In this document: positions 1-8,929 of the stretch, one piece after another
Numbering within the stretch: the stretch's first letter is position 1
Layout of the letters: each line of letters starts with the position of its first letter
From: Tamlana carrageenivorans
Lineage (GTDB): Bacteria > Bacteroidota > Bacteroidia > Flavobacteriales > Flavobacteriaceae
Assembly (NCBI RefSeq): GCF_002893765.1
Contig: NZ_CP025938.1
Span: 3,305,501 to 3,369,500 of the forward strand
Length of the DNA: 64,000 bases
Direction of reading: 5' to 3'
The notes under the pieces: generated by a model
Database searches by the model: none
Told to the model about the DNA's origin: nothing
What the model saw: only the letters and a program-made list of their open reading frames with translations
Position numbers and translations under genes: made by a program

Positions 1-2
1 CC

Positions 3-347
3 GAAAGACAAAAGTTTATTGCTCATGATTGGCTTAAAATGTTAGGCTTATTTGAGCTTAGAGATAAAGATTTTTTGTCTTTGTCGGTAGGTCATCAGCG
101 CTTGGTTTTAATAGCACGTGCCATGGTTAAACATCCTCCGCTATTAATTCTAGACGAGCCTACCAATGGTTTAGATGATGCAGATGCTGTAATCTTCTCA
201 GAATTGGTTAATAAAATTGCATCCGAAAGTAAAACAGCCATATTGTATGTTTCCCATCAAAAGGAAGCATCAATACTACGTCCAGATTTTATTTATGAAT
301 TAACCCCAAGCACATTGGGATCTCAAGGAAAAGTGGTACACGTTTAA
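3..347 (+). CDS. ABC transporter ATP-binding protein (C-terminal part, cut by window edge)
   Basis: This is the C-terminal end of an ABC ATPase; the frame is open from base 3, so the start lies outside the window. The visible part carries a degenerate signature (LSVGHQR, residues ~26-32 from base 3), a Walker B with catalytic Glu (LLILDEPTNGLD), and a switch histidine (YVSHQ). These belong to the second half of a nucleotide-binding domain that would energise transport or another ABC function. The protein ends soon after the H-loop, with no permease domain visible. Its 3' end overlaps the convergent guaC gene by 4 bases. The substrate cannot be inferred. A tandem-ATPase protein of the ModF/PhrA type is possible because the signature is non-canonical, but the N-terminal half is not visible. 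Confidence 0.85.
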   Translation, partial: ERQKFIAHDWLKMLGLFELRDKDFLSLSVGHQRLVLIARAMVKHPPLLILDEPTNGLDDADAVIFSELVNKIASESKTAILYVSHQKEASILRPDFIYELTPSTLGSQGKVVHV

Positions 348-1384
348 CTGTTATATACACGGTTTTCCTGTTCGTTAACTCGAATAAAAGTAGTGCGTTT
401 GGTGAGTTCTTTTAGCCTGGAAGCGCCCACATAAGTACAGGTACTACGTAAACCGCCTAAAATGTCTTGAAGTGTGGTTTCCACCGGTCCTTTGTAGGGT
501 ACTTCAACCGTTTTTCCTTCACTCGCTCTATACTCAACAACGCCGCCTACATGTTTTTCCATGGCAGTAGCCGAACTCATACCGTAAAATTGTTTAAATA
601 CTTTGCCGTTTTTTTTAACGATTTTACCACCACTTTCATCATGTCCTGCCAGCATACCTCCAAGCATTACAAAATCGGCACCAGCACCAAAAGCTTTAGC
701 AATATCGCCCGGCGTTGTACAACCACCATCACTAATAATTTGTCCGCCTAAACCATGAGCCGCATCAGCACATTCTATAATGGCAGAAAGTTGTGGATAG
801 CCAACACCTGTTTTAACTCTTGTGGTACACACAGAACCAGGTCCAATACCTACTTTAATAATATCGGCTCCAGAAATTAAAAGTTCTTCTACCATTTCGC
901 CTGTAACCACATTTCCAGCAATAATGACTTTATCTGGAAATAAATGCCTTGTATTGCGCACAAAGGCTGTAAAGTGCTCTGAATAACCATTAGCCACATC
1001 AATACAAATAAATTTTAAATGGGGATGTAACTCAAAAATACGTGTTAGTTTTTCGGTATCGTTTTCACTTGTTCCTGTGCTTACAGCTATATAATCCTCT
1101 ATGGACTCCGGGGCGCTTTCTAAAAAACTATTCCAGTCTTCAATAGAATAGTGTTTATGTATGGCCGTAAATACTTTTTTTTCAGATAAGGCCTTAGCCA
1201 TTTCAAAGGTCCCCACAGTATCCATGTTGGCTGATATGATAGGAATTCCTGACCAAGTTAAAGGGCTGTGTAAAAATTTAAATTCCCTTTCTAAACTCAC
1301 TTCAGATCGGCTCTTCAAAGTAGATCGTTTAGGTCTTATCATCACATCTTTAAAGCCTAACTTAATGTCATATTCAATTCTCAT
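344..1384 (-). CDS. guaC: GMP reductase
   Basis: NADPH-dependent GMP reductase converts GMP to IMP and ammonia in purine salvage (cytosol). The protein is 346 residues, close to the E. coli GuaC length of about 347, and belongs to the IMPDH/GMPR TIM-barrel family. The catalytic-loop motif GIGPGSVCTTR with the active-site Cys is present near residue 185, followed by the phosphate-binding ISDGGCTTPGD and GGMLAGHDESGG segments. There is no CBS domain, which argues against IMP dehydrogenase. The ATG start sits at the N-terminal MRIEYDIKLGFKDV, typical of the family. It is convergent with the upstream ABC gene and divergent from the kinase pseudogene. Confidence 0.95.
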   Translation of the reverse strand: MRIEYDIKLGFKDVMIRPKRSTLKSRSEVSLEREFKFLHSPLTWSGIPIISANMDTVGTFEMAKALSEKKVFTAIHKHYSIEDWNSFLESAPESIEDYIAVSTGTSENDTEKLTRIFELHPHLKFICIDVANGYSEHFTAFVRNTRHLFPDKVIIAGNVVTGEMVEELLISGADIIKVGIGPGSVCTTRVKTGVGYPQLSAIIECADAAHGLGGQIISDGGCTTPGDIAKAFGAGADFVMLGGMLAGHDESGGKIVKKNGKVFKQFYGMSSATAMEKHVGGVVEYRASEGKTVEVPYKGPVETTLQDILGGLRSTCTYVGASRLKELTKRTTFIRVNEQENRVYNS

Positions 1385-1524
1385 CTAATATTTTTTGGTA
1401 GTTTTAATGCAAACCTAAAATTAGTCATTTTCAAAATAAAATTTGACTTAATAACGAATAATCATTTTGATAATTCGTAAATTTATAGATATGTTTGTTA
1501 AAAAAACTATTATATCAGGTTACT

Positions 1525-1536
1525 CCCCCCCCCCCC
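1525..1536 (+). repeat. 12-base C homopolymer upstream of the kinase start
   Basis: An uninterrupted run of 12 C lies 6 bases upstream of the ATG at 1543, in otherwise AT-rich DNA. An upstream ATG at 1491 would be in frame with the kinase if the tract held 11 C, so tract length could change translation or promoter spacing. It could also simply be an unstable neutral tract in a dead gene. Confidence 0.9.
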
Positions 1537-2099
1537 AAATTTATGAAATCAATTAAAAAGAGGTATAAATTATCTTTTCTGATTTCCCTAAGCATTGTCA
1601 CCATACTTCTGATAGGCTTTCTTTTCTTAGAAAAAAAATGTATATTGAAAGTGCTGCTGGTATTTTATTTGTTCTTGCTGTTATTCAAGTATTCGGACTT
1701 CAATATTTTTTTAAAAATCAGCTTAAAAATGATGTGATTAATTCAAACTTAAAGCTTCGAGTGAATGAGTTAAAACGAAATTTAGACACTGCAGAAACAA
1801 TTGCCGGTCAAAAGTCCATTTATTTGGCAAACATGAGTTACGAAATTCGCACCCCATTAAAAACGGTTCTGGGTATGTTAAACCTGCTGAAACAAAAGTA
1901 TTTAGAATCCGATCAAATCGCACAATTAGAAATTGCCGAATATTCATCATTACATATTTTGCAATTGGTGAATATGATTGCAGATAATGCCGTTGTAGAG
2001 CGGGGTAATATTAAATTGAATATTGAGGCCGTTGATTTAAAAGCAGATTTGATAAAACTTTTTAAAGTTTTTGAGTTTCAGGCCTTCGAGAAAAGTTTA

Positions 2100-2108
2100 G
2101 GTTTCAAA
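2100..2108 (+). repeat. Target-site duplication, left copy (IS4 element)
   Basis: GGTTTCAAA here is repeated exactly at 3446-3454 on the other side of the insertion element. Both copies encode GFK in the kinase frame. Confidence 0.85.
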
Positions 2109-3445
2109 CCAATCCTGTCCTAAACATTTTTGATCTAATCAAAAGTCAACGATTTTACTGGTAATTAGCCATGTTTTTTATCTTTTTCAAAAAAGAACCC
2201 CTTGTGTATAATTTTGTTTGGGGGGAGGCTGCTCGTTAAAAGGGCTATCAATCCATTTTTGCAAATCCACTTTGACAAAAAGGTTAAGTCTTATAAAAGC
2301 TACTAAATTGGACAAGTACCAATTATATTTTGCATTTGCTTTTAAGGCTTTTAGGATGAGTATAGTAATAAGAGCCGTCCATATTTGTATCATTACAGCA
2401 TTTTCAGAAGTTCCTATAAACGATTTAATATGTAGCTGTTGTTTGATGTCTCTAAAGAATATCTCAATATCCCATCTAGCTTTGTAGAGTTGGCTAATTG
2501 TGTTTGCTGTCCAAGACATTTGGTTGGTAATAAGTTCTATTTCCTGCTTATTTTTATCGTCCCATACAGCTATTCTACGTAGCTTCTTTGGGTATTTTGT
2601 TTTTGATTTAGCCCCTGTTAGCTCAATGATTTCATCTTTTAAAACATGATGATGTCTATTTTCTGGCAATTCTTTTTCTTTAATACTCTTAAATTGGATG
2701 TTTTCTTTGTGCCTAATTACAAAAAACACTTGGTTGCTGTCCCAAACGTTAAGTAACGAAAAATCATTATAAAATCGATCTGCGACAATAACCGAACGGC
2801 TAATCAAAGGAATATCGTAAGCTCCTTTATTATCTGCTGTTTTACCATCGCTAATATTTACATAGTGCGGTAAATTACCATCATAATCAAGCAAGGTGTG
2901 CATTTTTACAGCTCCTTTGTGGGTTTTGTATTTTGCCCAATCAAAGAGACTTAAACATAGACTTATCGTTGTAGAATCTAATAGAAATATCTTGGATTTA
3001 ATTTTGAATTTAACACGTTTTAAGTGAGGGTGCTGTCCAAAACTTTTTAAAAGAACATAGTAGTAATCTCGATAAAGCGTCCAGTCTCGATGTTTGTTTT
3101 GATAGCTTATCGTTGATTTAGAAGGTGCTTTCTGTATGCCTAAATGATTAAGGTTTCCTGTGGCAGAGCGAAGTCCATTACTTATATCTCGGACGGATTG
3201 ACTTTTTGCAAATTGACAAAACAACATGGAGACTAAATGTGTCCAACTATTAAATCCTTTTTGATGTTTATCTGTTCCCTTGGCTTTTACAAGTTTAGAA
3301 AAACTAGAACGGTCTAATTTGGAGATTATCTGAGAGAACAATGTTATATTTGTCATGGAGAAAGGTTGTTTTTTGTTGTGCAACTCAAAAATAATATTTT
3401 GAGATACAAAATCCCTTTCTCTTTTTAAGCGTTTTGGACGCTATT
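2109..3445 (-). mobile_element. IS4-family insertion sequence, complete, 1337 bp
   Basis: The element is bounded by a 9-bp direct repeat and carries one transposase gene on the minus strand. The ends are imperfect inverted repeats: the left contains AATCCTGTCCTAAAC and the right, reverse-complemented, AATAGCGTCCAAAAC. They align at the shared AAT, GTCC and AAAC blocks, with the left end 2 bases longer. The intact transposase and clean target duplication suggest a fairly recent insertion. Exact ends could differ by 2 bases because the two termini are not symmetric. Confidence 0.85.
2187..3383 (-). CDS. IS4-family transposase
   Basis: A 398-residue DDE transposase with a DUF4372-like N-terminal region (NITLFSQIISKLDRSSF) followed by the DDE_Tnp_1 catalytic core. 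Candidate catalytic acids are the Asp in FLLDSTT, the Asp in VADRFYND, and the Glu of the YREK motif (YKARWDIEIFFRDIK: Y-x2-R-x3-E-x6-K). The length is normal for the family and there is no frameshift, so the element may still be mobile. The gene is antisense to the kinase it interrupts. An internal Met at residue 10 is an alternative start. Confidence 0.93.
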   Translation of the reverse strand: MHNKKQPFSMTNITLFSQIISKLDRSSFSKLVKAKGTDKHQKGFNSWTHLVSMLFCQFAKSQSVRDISNGLRSATGNLNHLGIQKAPSKSTISYQNKHRDWTLYRDYYYVLLKSFGQHPHLKRVKFKIKSKIFLLDSTTISLCLSLFDWAKYKTHKGAVKMHTLLDYDGNLPHYVNISDGKTADNKGAYDIPLISRSVIVADRFYNDFSLLNVWDSNQVFFVIRHKENIQFKSIKEKELPENRHHHVLKDEIIELTGAKSKTKYPKKLRRIAVWDDKNKQEIELITNQMSWTANTISQLYKARWDIEIFFRDIKQQLHIKSFIGTSENAVMIQIWTALITILILKALKANAKYNWYLSNLVAFIRLNLFVKVDLQKWIDSPFNEQPPPKQNYTQGVLF

Positions 3446-3454
3446 GGTTTCAAA
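3446..3454 (+). repeat. Target-site duplication, right copy (IS4 element)
   Basis: Second exact copy of GGTTTCAAA, matching 2100-2108. Confidence 0.85.
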
Positions 3455-4305
3455 TATAAATTTTTAGCCGAAAAAGATAGTAAGTTTCTAGTTTTAGCAG
3501 ATTCAGCAAAAATTCAACAAGTATTAACAAACTTAATCAATAACGCTATTAAGTTTACAAATTCTGGTACTATCACGGTTACGGTCGATCAAACAGAAGG
3601 TACAGACGAAAGCTTGTTTTTAACTTTTTACATTAAAGATACCGGTGCAGGCATGAGACCTGAAGAGGTTAAATATCTATTTAATAATAAAAATGATTTA
3701 TCACAGTCTAACTTATTAAGAGATTATAGAGGTGGGGGTATAGGCCTTGCAGCATCGCACCATCTGGTTGAGTTAATGGGTGGCGAACTAAAAATTGAAA
3801 GCAAAGAAAATGAGGGTTCTGCGTTTTATTTCAGTTTACAACTTACAAAGTCTCTAAATATCCAAAATGATACAGAAGAGAAATCGCCCGAGATAATCAA
3901 TAGGCTAAATGTTTTAATTGCGGAAGATAATAGAAACAACCAAAAAGTTATAAAAGCCCTATTAGAGCGCCAAGGTGCCGATTTTACTTTTGTTAAAAAT
4001 GGTTTAGAAGCAGTAGAACTCTATAAAATTTTAGATTTTGATTTAATTTTTATGGATATCTATATGCCAGATATGGATGGTTATGAAGCAACAAGACGCA
4101 TCAAAGCAACCGATAAGTATAAACAAAATCTTACGCCTATAATAGCCGTATCTGCAAGTGCTTTTGAAGAAGATATCCTAAAAGCCAAACAAGCTGAAAT
4201 TGATGATTTTCTTGCTAAGCCTATTGAAGTGGCTAAACTCAAAGAAATTTTAGTAAGCTATTCTAAATCGTGAAGGTTGCTTGATATCCTTATTTAATAA
4301 AGTTT

Positions 4306-4686
4306 TTACTTTACAGCAATCACGCTAATCTCAACATTCACGTCTTTTGGTAAACGCGCCACTTGAACAGTTTCTCGCGCAGGCGCCGTGGCATCATCAA
4401 AATAGCTGCCGTAAATGGTGTTTATTTTTTGAAAATCATCCATATTACTTATAAAAATAGTAGCCTTTATAACATGATCAAAGCTCATGTTTGCCTGAGT
4501 TAAAATGGCCTTGATATTGCTCATAACCTGTTTGGTTTCAGATTCAATATCGTCTAAAACAAGGTTGCCAGAAGTTGGATGAATCGCAATTTGGCCAGAT
4601 GTGTATAGGGTATTACCTGTTAAAACAGCTTGGTTATAAGGGCCTATAGGAGCCGGAGCATGAGGCGTCGTGATAATTGTTTTCAT
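4306..4686 (-). CDS. ridA: RidA family reactive enamine/imine deaminase
   Basis: A small YjgF/YER057c/UK114-type protein (about 126 residues) that hydrolyses reactive 2-aminoacrylate and related enamines released by PLP enzymes. Family landmarks are PIGPYNQAV near the N-terminus, SGQIAI, the trimer-interface/active-site Arg in APARETVQVARLPKDVNVEI, and the terminal ISVIAVK. I chose the ATG at 4686 (MKTIITTPHAPAPIGPY) because that is the family's normal beginning; an in-frame extension to 4734 adds 16 unlikely residues. It lies 89 bases downstream of lptD on the same strand, so co-transcription is likely. Confidence 0.92.
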   Translation of the reverse strand: MKTIITTPHAPAPIGPYNQAVLTGNTLYTSGQIAIHPTSGNLVLDDIESETKQVMSNIKAILTQANMSFDHVIKATIFISNMDDFQKINTIYGSYFDDATAPARETVQVARLPKDVNVEISVIAVK

Positions 4687-4775
4687 AGGGATTTTTTTTC
4701 GCGTGTGATTAAATTTATAATTTAAAAATAGCAAAGAATCTTACTAGAAACAAAATTACAACCCATAAAAACAAT

Positions 4776-7496
4776 TTATAATCTTAGGTCTTGCTGTCTT
4801 CGTTTTTCGTATTTCAGATCTTTTAGTATACTAGATTTTATACCGATAAAGAAATTCCAGGATTTGTAATCACCAAAAGGTGTCCAACTAAAATTCATAC
4901 GCCAACTTAATAAATCACGTTCAAAACGTAGCTGGGTTGGGGTGAAACCAAGATTTTTAAAGTCGTAACCAGAAGAGGCTCCAATAGTCCATTTATCGGT
5001 TAATTGAATATCTCCAGAAAACATTAATGAATGTGATGATATTTCATTTTGCCTTTGCGCATTCGAGTAGTTCACCGCATAAGCCAGTCTTAAACTCCAT
5101 GGTATTTTATGATGATAGAATGCTTCGGGTTCTTTCTCTTTATTATCATCAACTTCCCCCTTTTGCTGTGTCGCAAAATCTTCAGAAACCCCAAATAAAT
5201 CATCGTCACGGCCGCCACCACGCAAGTTTTCTTCAAGATTCTTGTCGTTTAATCCTTTTTCGGCAGCACCTTTTCCCTTGTTTGAAAGTGACCAACTTGC
5301 AGTTAAATTTCCGCTAGTAAGTCTAAATAAACTCCCGCCATTTTCAATGTTAAACTTTTCAATTCGTTTATTGTTATTATCTAAAGCATAGGGATCCATA
5401 GTGGCTCCAAAGTTAATGCTAAGTTGGTTTTTAAACAGCTGTGTACCACCTGTCATACGCAAAGGACTCCATTTCAGGGAATCACCCGCGACATTATAGG
5501 ACGTTGAAAAGTTTAAGTTATTTAATAAAACTACTTTTTTAGCCTCGGTGGCCGTACTGTCTTTATCGCGAACTTTAGCTTCAAAATTGTTCGACAACGA
5601 AAGCCCAACGGCACTGGAGAACGTTTTGTTTGGCTGACCAAAAATACTGTTTTCAAAACGGTTGTATTCCACATCAGCACTAGTATTTCCATCGGCATCA
5701 ACCACTTCATAAGTGTCGTAATATTGATCGAAGTCCGGATTAATATTATAACTAACCGAAGGCCTCATAACATGCCTAATGGCTTTTATTTTACGGTCTT
5801 GGCCTTCCTTTTCAAAGTTAAACATCCCATAAACCGTTGTTCCCATACTGGTACTAAAATTGTAAGTTCTAAAGGAATCAAAACCATTTACCGTTTCAAC
5901 AACTTCCTCTTCCTCAATAGGATCGTAATATTTGTTTATAGTTTTAAAAGTCCAAACCTCGTTATAACTGGTTCCTGCACTGAAGCTAAAATGTTTAAAT
6001 AATTTGAAGTTAGTCGTTAATGGAACGGTGTGTTGAAACCCTGCTCTGGCTTCATCAAACATTTCTTTTTTAAAGAATAGCGAGTCGGTTGTTTCAATTC
6101 TATTTTCGGCTCTTAAGTTATATTGTAAATTGATATTTTGAATGATCCCTTTTTTGGAACCCGATTTTGATGCAAATGGGTACATTCTACCTATACTTCC
6201 TTGAAAAGTAGGTAAGGTCATGTTAATTTTTTCAGTTTGTGAGTTTTGTGTATGGGTGGCCGTTACACTATAATTAACCTGAGGTTCTCCTTGAAAAGTT
6301 TTGGAGTATGAAATCGAAGAGGACAAGGTATTGTTTAAGCGGTTACTCACATTAACTTGGTTGTTCGAAATTTGATAGTACTGGCTACTACCTAAGTTAA
6401 CCGAGGCAGAAAATCGCGAACTCGGATTCGCCTTGGAATCCTGACTGTGAGACCATCTTAAGTTGTAAATGGTGCTATTCGCATAATCGGGAAAACCACG
6501 CTCACTAATAATGAGGTTCTCGTATCGGAAACCAAAATTACCTCGGTAACGGTAACGTTTAGCATAACTGCTTTCCATCCTCAAGGCATAACTTCCGTTC
6601 GTATAGTAATCTCCCAGTACGGTTAAATCGATATAATCACTTATAGCAAAATAATAACCACCATTCTGTAAAAAATAACCACGGTCGTTTTGTTCTCCAA
6701 AAGTAGGAATAATAACCCCGGAAGTTTGTTTATCACTTTGTGGAAAAAATCCAAATGGTAAACCTACAGGAGTGGGAACATCATATATAAATATGTTCGC
6801 TAATCCAGTTACAATTTTTTTGCCTGGAACAATTTTAGCTTTTCTTAATTTTATGTAATAATCAGGGTCTTCTAAGTCTTGAGCCGTAGTGTATTTAGCA
6901 TCTTTTACAAAATATACCGAGTCGTTTTCTTTTTTAGTGATTTTTGATATGACCGTGCCTTCTCCTTGCTCTGTTTTGGAATTGTAAATAAGAGCTTTTT
7001 TAGATTTTGTATTAAAGAGAATAGAATCAGGCTCTACCACATTGGAGCCTTGTGTAAACACTGGTTTTTGTGTGTAATCTCCTAAGGAATCTGTGATGCC
7101 TTTGGCGTAAACGGTATTTTTAACATAATCGATCGTGATGTCACCAGCGGTAATGTTCATATCACCGTAAACAATTTTAGCTTGATTATATAAATATAGC
7201 TTATGCTCTTTGTGATTAAATTTGGAGTAATCTTCGGCGTGATAATTAACCCTATGCTCTAAAAAATCTTTTTTTGGTTTAATAGAATCGGTTATTGTGG
7301 AATCTTGAGTTTTTTTAGAAATTTCTTTAGCGTTCAGACTGTCTTTTGATACAACAAGCGTATCACGAAAGACAGGTTCAATGACCTTTCGGTCTATTTT
7401 TCTTCCCTGTCTAGGAATGTCTTGAGCGAAGCTAAACGTGTTTATAAACACTGTAAAACTTAGTGTAAAAAGTATTTTAAAGTTGTTTGTACGCAA
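4776..7496 (-). CDS. lptD: LPS-assembly outer membrane protein LptD (Bacteroidota type)
   Basis: This outer membrane beta-barrel places lipopolysaccharide in the outer leaflet as the end of the Lpt bridge. The 906-residue protein starts with a signal peptide (hydrophobic stretch then FSFAQ) at a TTG codon; no in-frame ATG lies close upstream. Residues ~60-200 form the OstA/LptA-like jellyroll (KLYLYNQAKIVYGDMNITAG, DITIDYVKNTVYAKG). The rest is a long aromatic-rich barrel ending in SSILKDLKYEKRRQQDLRL. It lies divergent from the amidase gene (248 bases between starts), so a shared regulatory region is likely, and ridA follows in the same direction. Confidence 0.9.
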   Translation of the reverse strand: MRTNNFKILFTLSFTVFINTFSFAQDIPRQGRKIDRKVIEPVFRDTLVVSKDSLNAKEISKKTQDSTITDSIKPKKDFLEHRVNYHAEDYSKFNHKEHKLYLYNQAKIVYGDMNITAGDITIDYVKNTVYAKGITDSLGDYTQKPVFTQGSNVVEPDSILFNTKSKKALIYNSKTEQGEGTVISKITKKENDSVYFVKDAKYTTAQDLEDPDYYIKLRKAKIVPGKKIVTGLANIFIYDVPTPVGLPFGFFPQSDKQTSGVIIPTFGEQNDRGYFLQNGGYYFAISDYIDLTVLGDYYTNGSYALRMESSYAKRYRYRGNFGFRYENLIISERGFPDYANSTIYNLRWSHSQDSKANPSSRFSASVNLGSSQYYQISNNQVNVSNRLNNTLSSSISYSKTFQGEPQVNYSVTATHTQNSQTEKINMTLPTFQGSIGRMYPFASKSGSKKGIIQNINLQYNLRAENRIETTDSLFFKKEMFDEARAGFQHTVPLTTNFKLFKHFSFSAGTSYNEVWTFKTINKYYDPIEEEEVVETVNGFDSFRTYNFSTSMGTTVYGMFNFEKEGQDRKIKAIRHVMRPSVSYNINPDFDQYYDTYEVVDADGNTSADVEYNRFENSIFGQPNKTFSSAVGLSLSNNFEAKVRDKDSTATEAKKVVLLNNLNFSTSYNVAGDSLKWSPLRMTGGTQLFKNQLSINFGATMDPYALDNNNKRIEKFNIENGGSLFRLTSGNLTASWSLSNKGKGAAEKGLNDKNLEENLRGGGRDDDLFGVSEDFATQQKGEVDDNKEKEPEAFYHHKIPWSLRLAYAVNYSNAQRQNEISSHSLMFSGDIQLTDKWTIGASSGYDFKNLGFTPTQLRFERDLLSWRMNFSWTPFGDYKSWNFFIGIKSSILKDLKYEKRRQQDLRL

Positions 7497-7744
7497 CGCT
7501 TTTAAATGTATTTTTGTAACGAATGGCTCAGTTTTTGAAAAGCCAAAATTACATATATTTTTTTGGGATTGATTTAATTATCAATTAAAAATTAAAAATT
7601 ATAAATGCATGATATTTTGATGATGCAATAAATAGTGATTTTTAATGGTTTAAGCATGACAGATTATCGCGGTAGCCGAGTTTATTAATTATAAATTTTA
7701 AATGATTTTTTGTTCTTGCTAATAGTAAATATAGAATTTATCGG

Positions 7745-8878
7745 ATGAAAACGTATAAAATATTACATTTCGTATTAACAATAGTAGTATTAACAGGTGC
7801 CATAAATGTTAATGGTTTTAACGACCTTCCTAAAAAGAAGTTTGTTGTCGTTTTAGATGCTGGGCATGGAGGTCATGATCCTGGTAATATGGGTAATGGC
7901 TTTAAAGAAAAAGAAATCGCATTAAATGTGGTTTTAAGAGTAGGTAAAATGCTCGAAAAAAATCCGGGTATTGAAGTGATTTATACAAGGAAGAGCGATA
8001 AGTTTATCGATTTATTTGTTCGAGGTAAAATTGCCAATGAAGCTAATGCCGATCTTTTTGTGTCTGTTCATTGTAACGCGCACGGTTCAACTGCACACGG
8101 AACCGAAACTTTTGTGTTAGGGACCCATAGAAACAATACGAATTTTGAAGTGGCTAAACGGGAAAACTCCGTGATTTTTATGGAGGAAGATTATCAAAAA
8201 AATTATGCAGGCTTCGATCCAAATTCGCCAGAATCGGTAATGAGCATTCTTTTAAGCCAGGAAGAGTATCTCGACCAAAGTATCATGTTAGCGAGTCTTA
8301 TTCAAAATGCTTTCACCAATAATTTGAAACGTAAAAATCGTGGGGTAAAGCAAGCTGGATTTATCGTGTTACATCAAACGGTTATGCCAAGTGTATTGGT
8401 TGAAACTGGATTTTTAAGTTACAAAAAGGAAGGGGCTTATTTAAATTCTTCTAAAGGACAACAGCAAATCTCTCAGGCTATATATGATGCCATTTTAGAG
8501 TATAAAAATACTTTAGATAGCAGTGTGCAAGGGTATATGCCTTTAGATAATGCCATTACGGTAAAGGAAACTTCAGAAGCCCTTAAAACTATCGAACCCC
8601 AAACTATGGCTTCAAACGTTGTTTTTAAAGTCCAAATAGCTGCCAGTTCTAAACTTATAGAAAGTCAGCCCTATAATTTTAATGGGCTGCAGGGTGTTTC
8701 AGGATTAAAAGCAGGAAATTTATATAAATATTACTACGGTAATACTTCTAGCTATGAAGAAGTTAAGCGCTTAGAACAAGAGGCTAAATCTAAAGGATAC
8801 CCTTCTAGTTTTATTGTGGCTTTTAAAGACGGAATTAAAACACCTTTAAGCGAAGCATTAAAATCAGTTACTAATTAG
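7745..8878 (+). CDS. N-acetylmuramoyl-L-alanine amidase with C-terminal SPOR-like region
   Basis: A zinc amidase that cuts the bond between muramic acid and L-Ala in peptidoglycan, exported by an N-terminal signal peptide. The Amidase_3 domain spans residues ~32-245: VVLDAGHGGHDPGNMG (first zinc His), KEKEIALNVV (Glu ligand), FVSVHCNAHG (second His), and VLVETGFLSYKKEG (catalytic Glu). Residues ~290-360 (VFKVQIAASSK ... SKGYPSSFIVAFKDG) look like a SPOR septal-peptidoglycan binding repeat. Domain order fits a division-site amidase of the AmiC class. It is followed 51 bases later by the mlaD-like gene. Confidence 0.92.
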   Translation: MKTYKILHFVLTIVVLTGAINVNGFNDLPKKKFVVVLDAGHGGHDPGNMGNGFKEKEIALNVVLRVGKMLEKNPGIEVIYTRKSDKFIDLFVRGKIANEANADLFVSVHCNAHGSTAHGTETFVLGTHRNNTNFEVAKRENSVIFMEEDYQKNYAGFDPNSPESVMSILLSQEEYLDQSIMLASLIQNAFTNNLKRKNRGVKQAGFIVLHQTVMPSVLVETGFLSYKKEGAYLNSSKGQQQISQAIYDAILEYKNTLDSSVQGYMPLDNAITVKETSEALKTIEPQTMASNVVFKVQIAASSKLIESQPYNFNGLQGVSGLKAGNLYKYYYGNTSSYEEVKRLEQEAKSKGYPSSFIVAFKDGIKTPLSEALKSVTN

Positions 8879-8901
8879 AGCGGTTCTTCATAAATATATA
8901 T

Positions 8902-8909
8902 TAAATTTG
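8902..8909 (+). promoter_or_regulatory. Candidate Bacteroidota -7 element upstream of the MlaD gene
   Basis: TAAATTTG matches the TAnnTTTG -7 consensus of Bacteroidota sigma-A promoters and lies 21 bases before the TTG start at 8930. The -33 region (TTCTTC near 8884) is weak, so this is only a suggestion. Confidence 0.35.
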
Positions 8910-8929
8910 TTGCTCTAAATCCATACATT

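Larger units (their letters stand above)
1543..4273 (+). pseudogene. Hybrid sensor histidine kinase/response regulator, broken by IS4 insertion and frameshift
   Basis: The remains of a membrane hybrid histidine kinase occupy 1543-2108 and 3455-4273. In order they hold two N-terminal membrane segments, a coiled linker, a HisKA dimerisation box, a HATPase_c domain (N box NLINNAIKFT, G1 DTGAGM, G2 GGGIGLA) and a C-terminal receiver (acidic AEDN, phospho-site region FMDIYMPDMDG, AVSAS, lysine in AKPI). There are three lesions. (1) An A8 tract at 1631-1638 shifts the frame between the membrane segments; 9 A would restore it. (2) The H box reads MSYEIRTPL, so the phosphoacceptor His is Tyr. (3) An IS4 element splits it; deleting the IS and one 9-bp repeat rejoins SLGFK to YKFLAEKD exactly in frame. 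The start at ATG 1543 is a choice; a TTG at 1495 is in the same frame. Confidence 0.85.

Noticed and set aside
467..751. Plus-strand reading frames over guaC, lptD and other genes
   Set aside because: They lie antisense to well-supported genes and have no recognisable domains.
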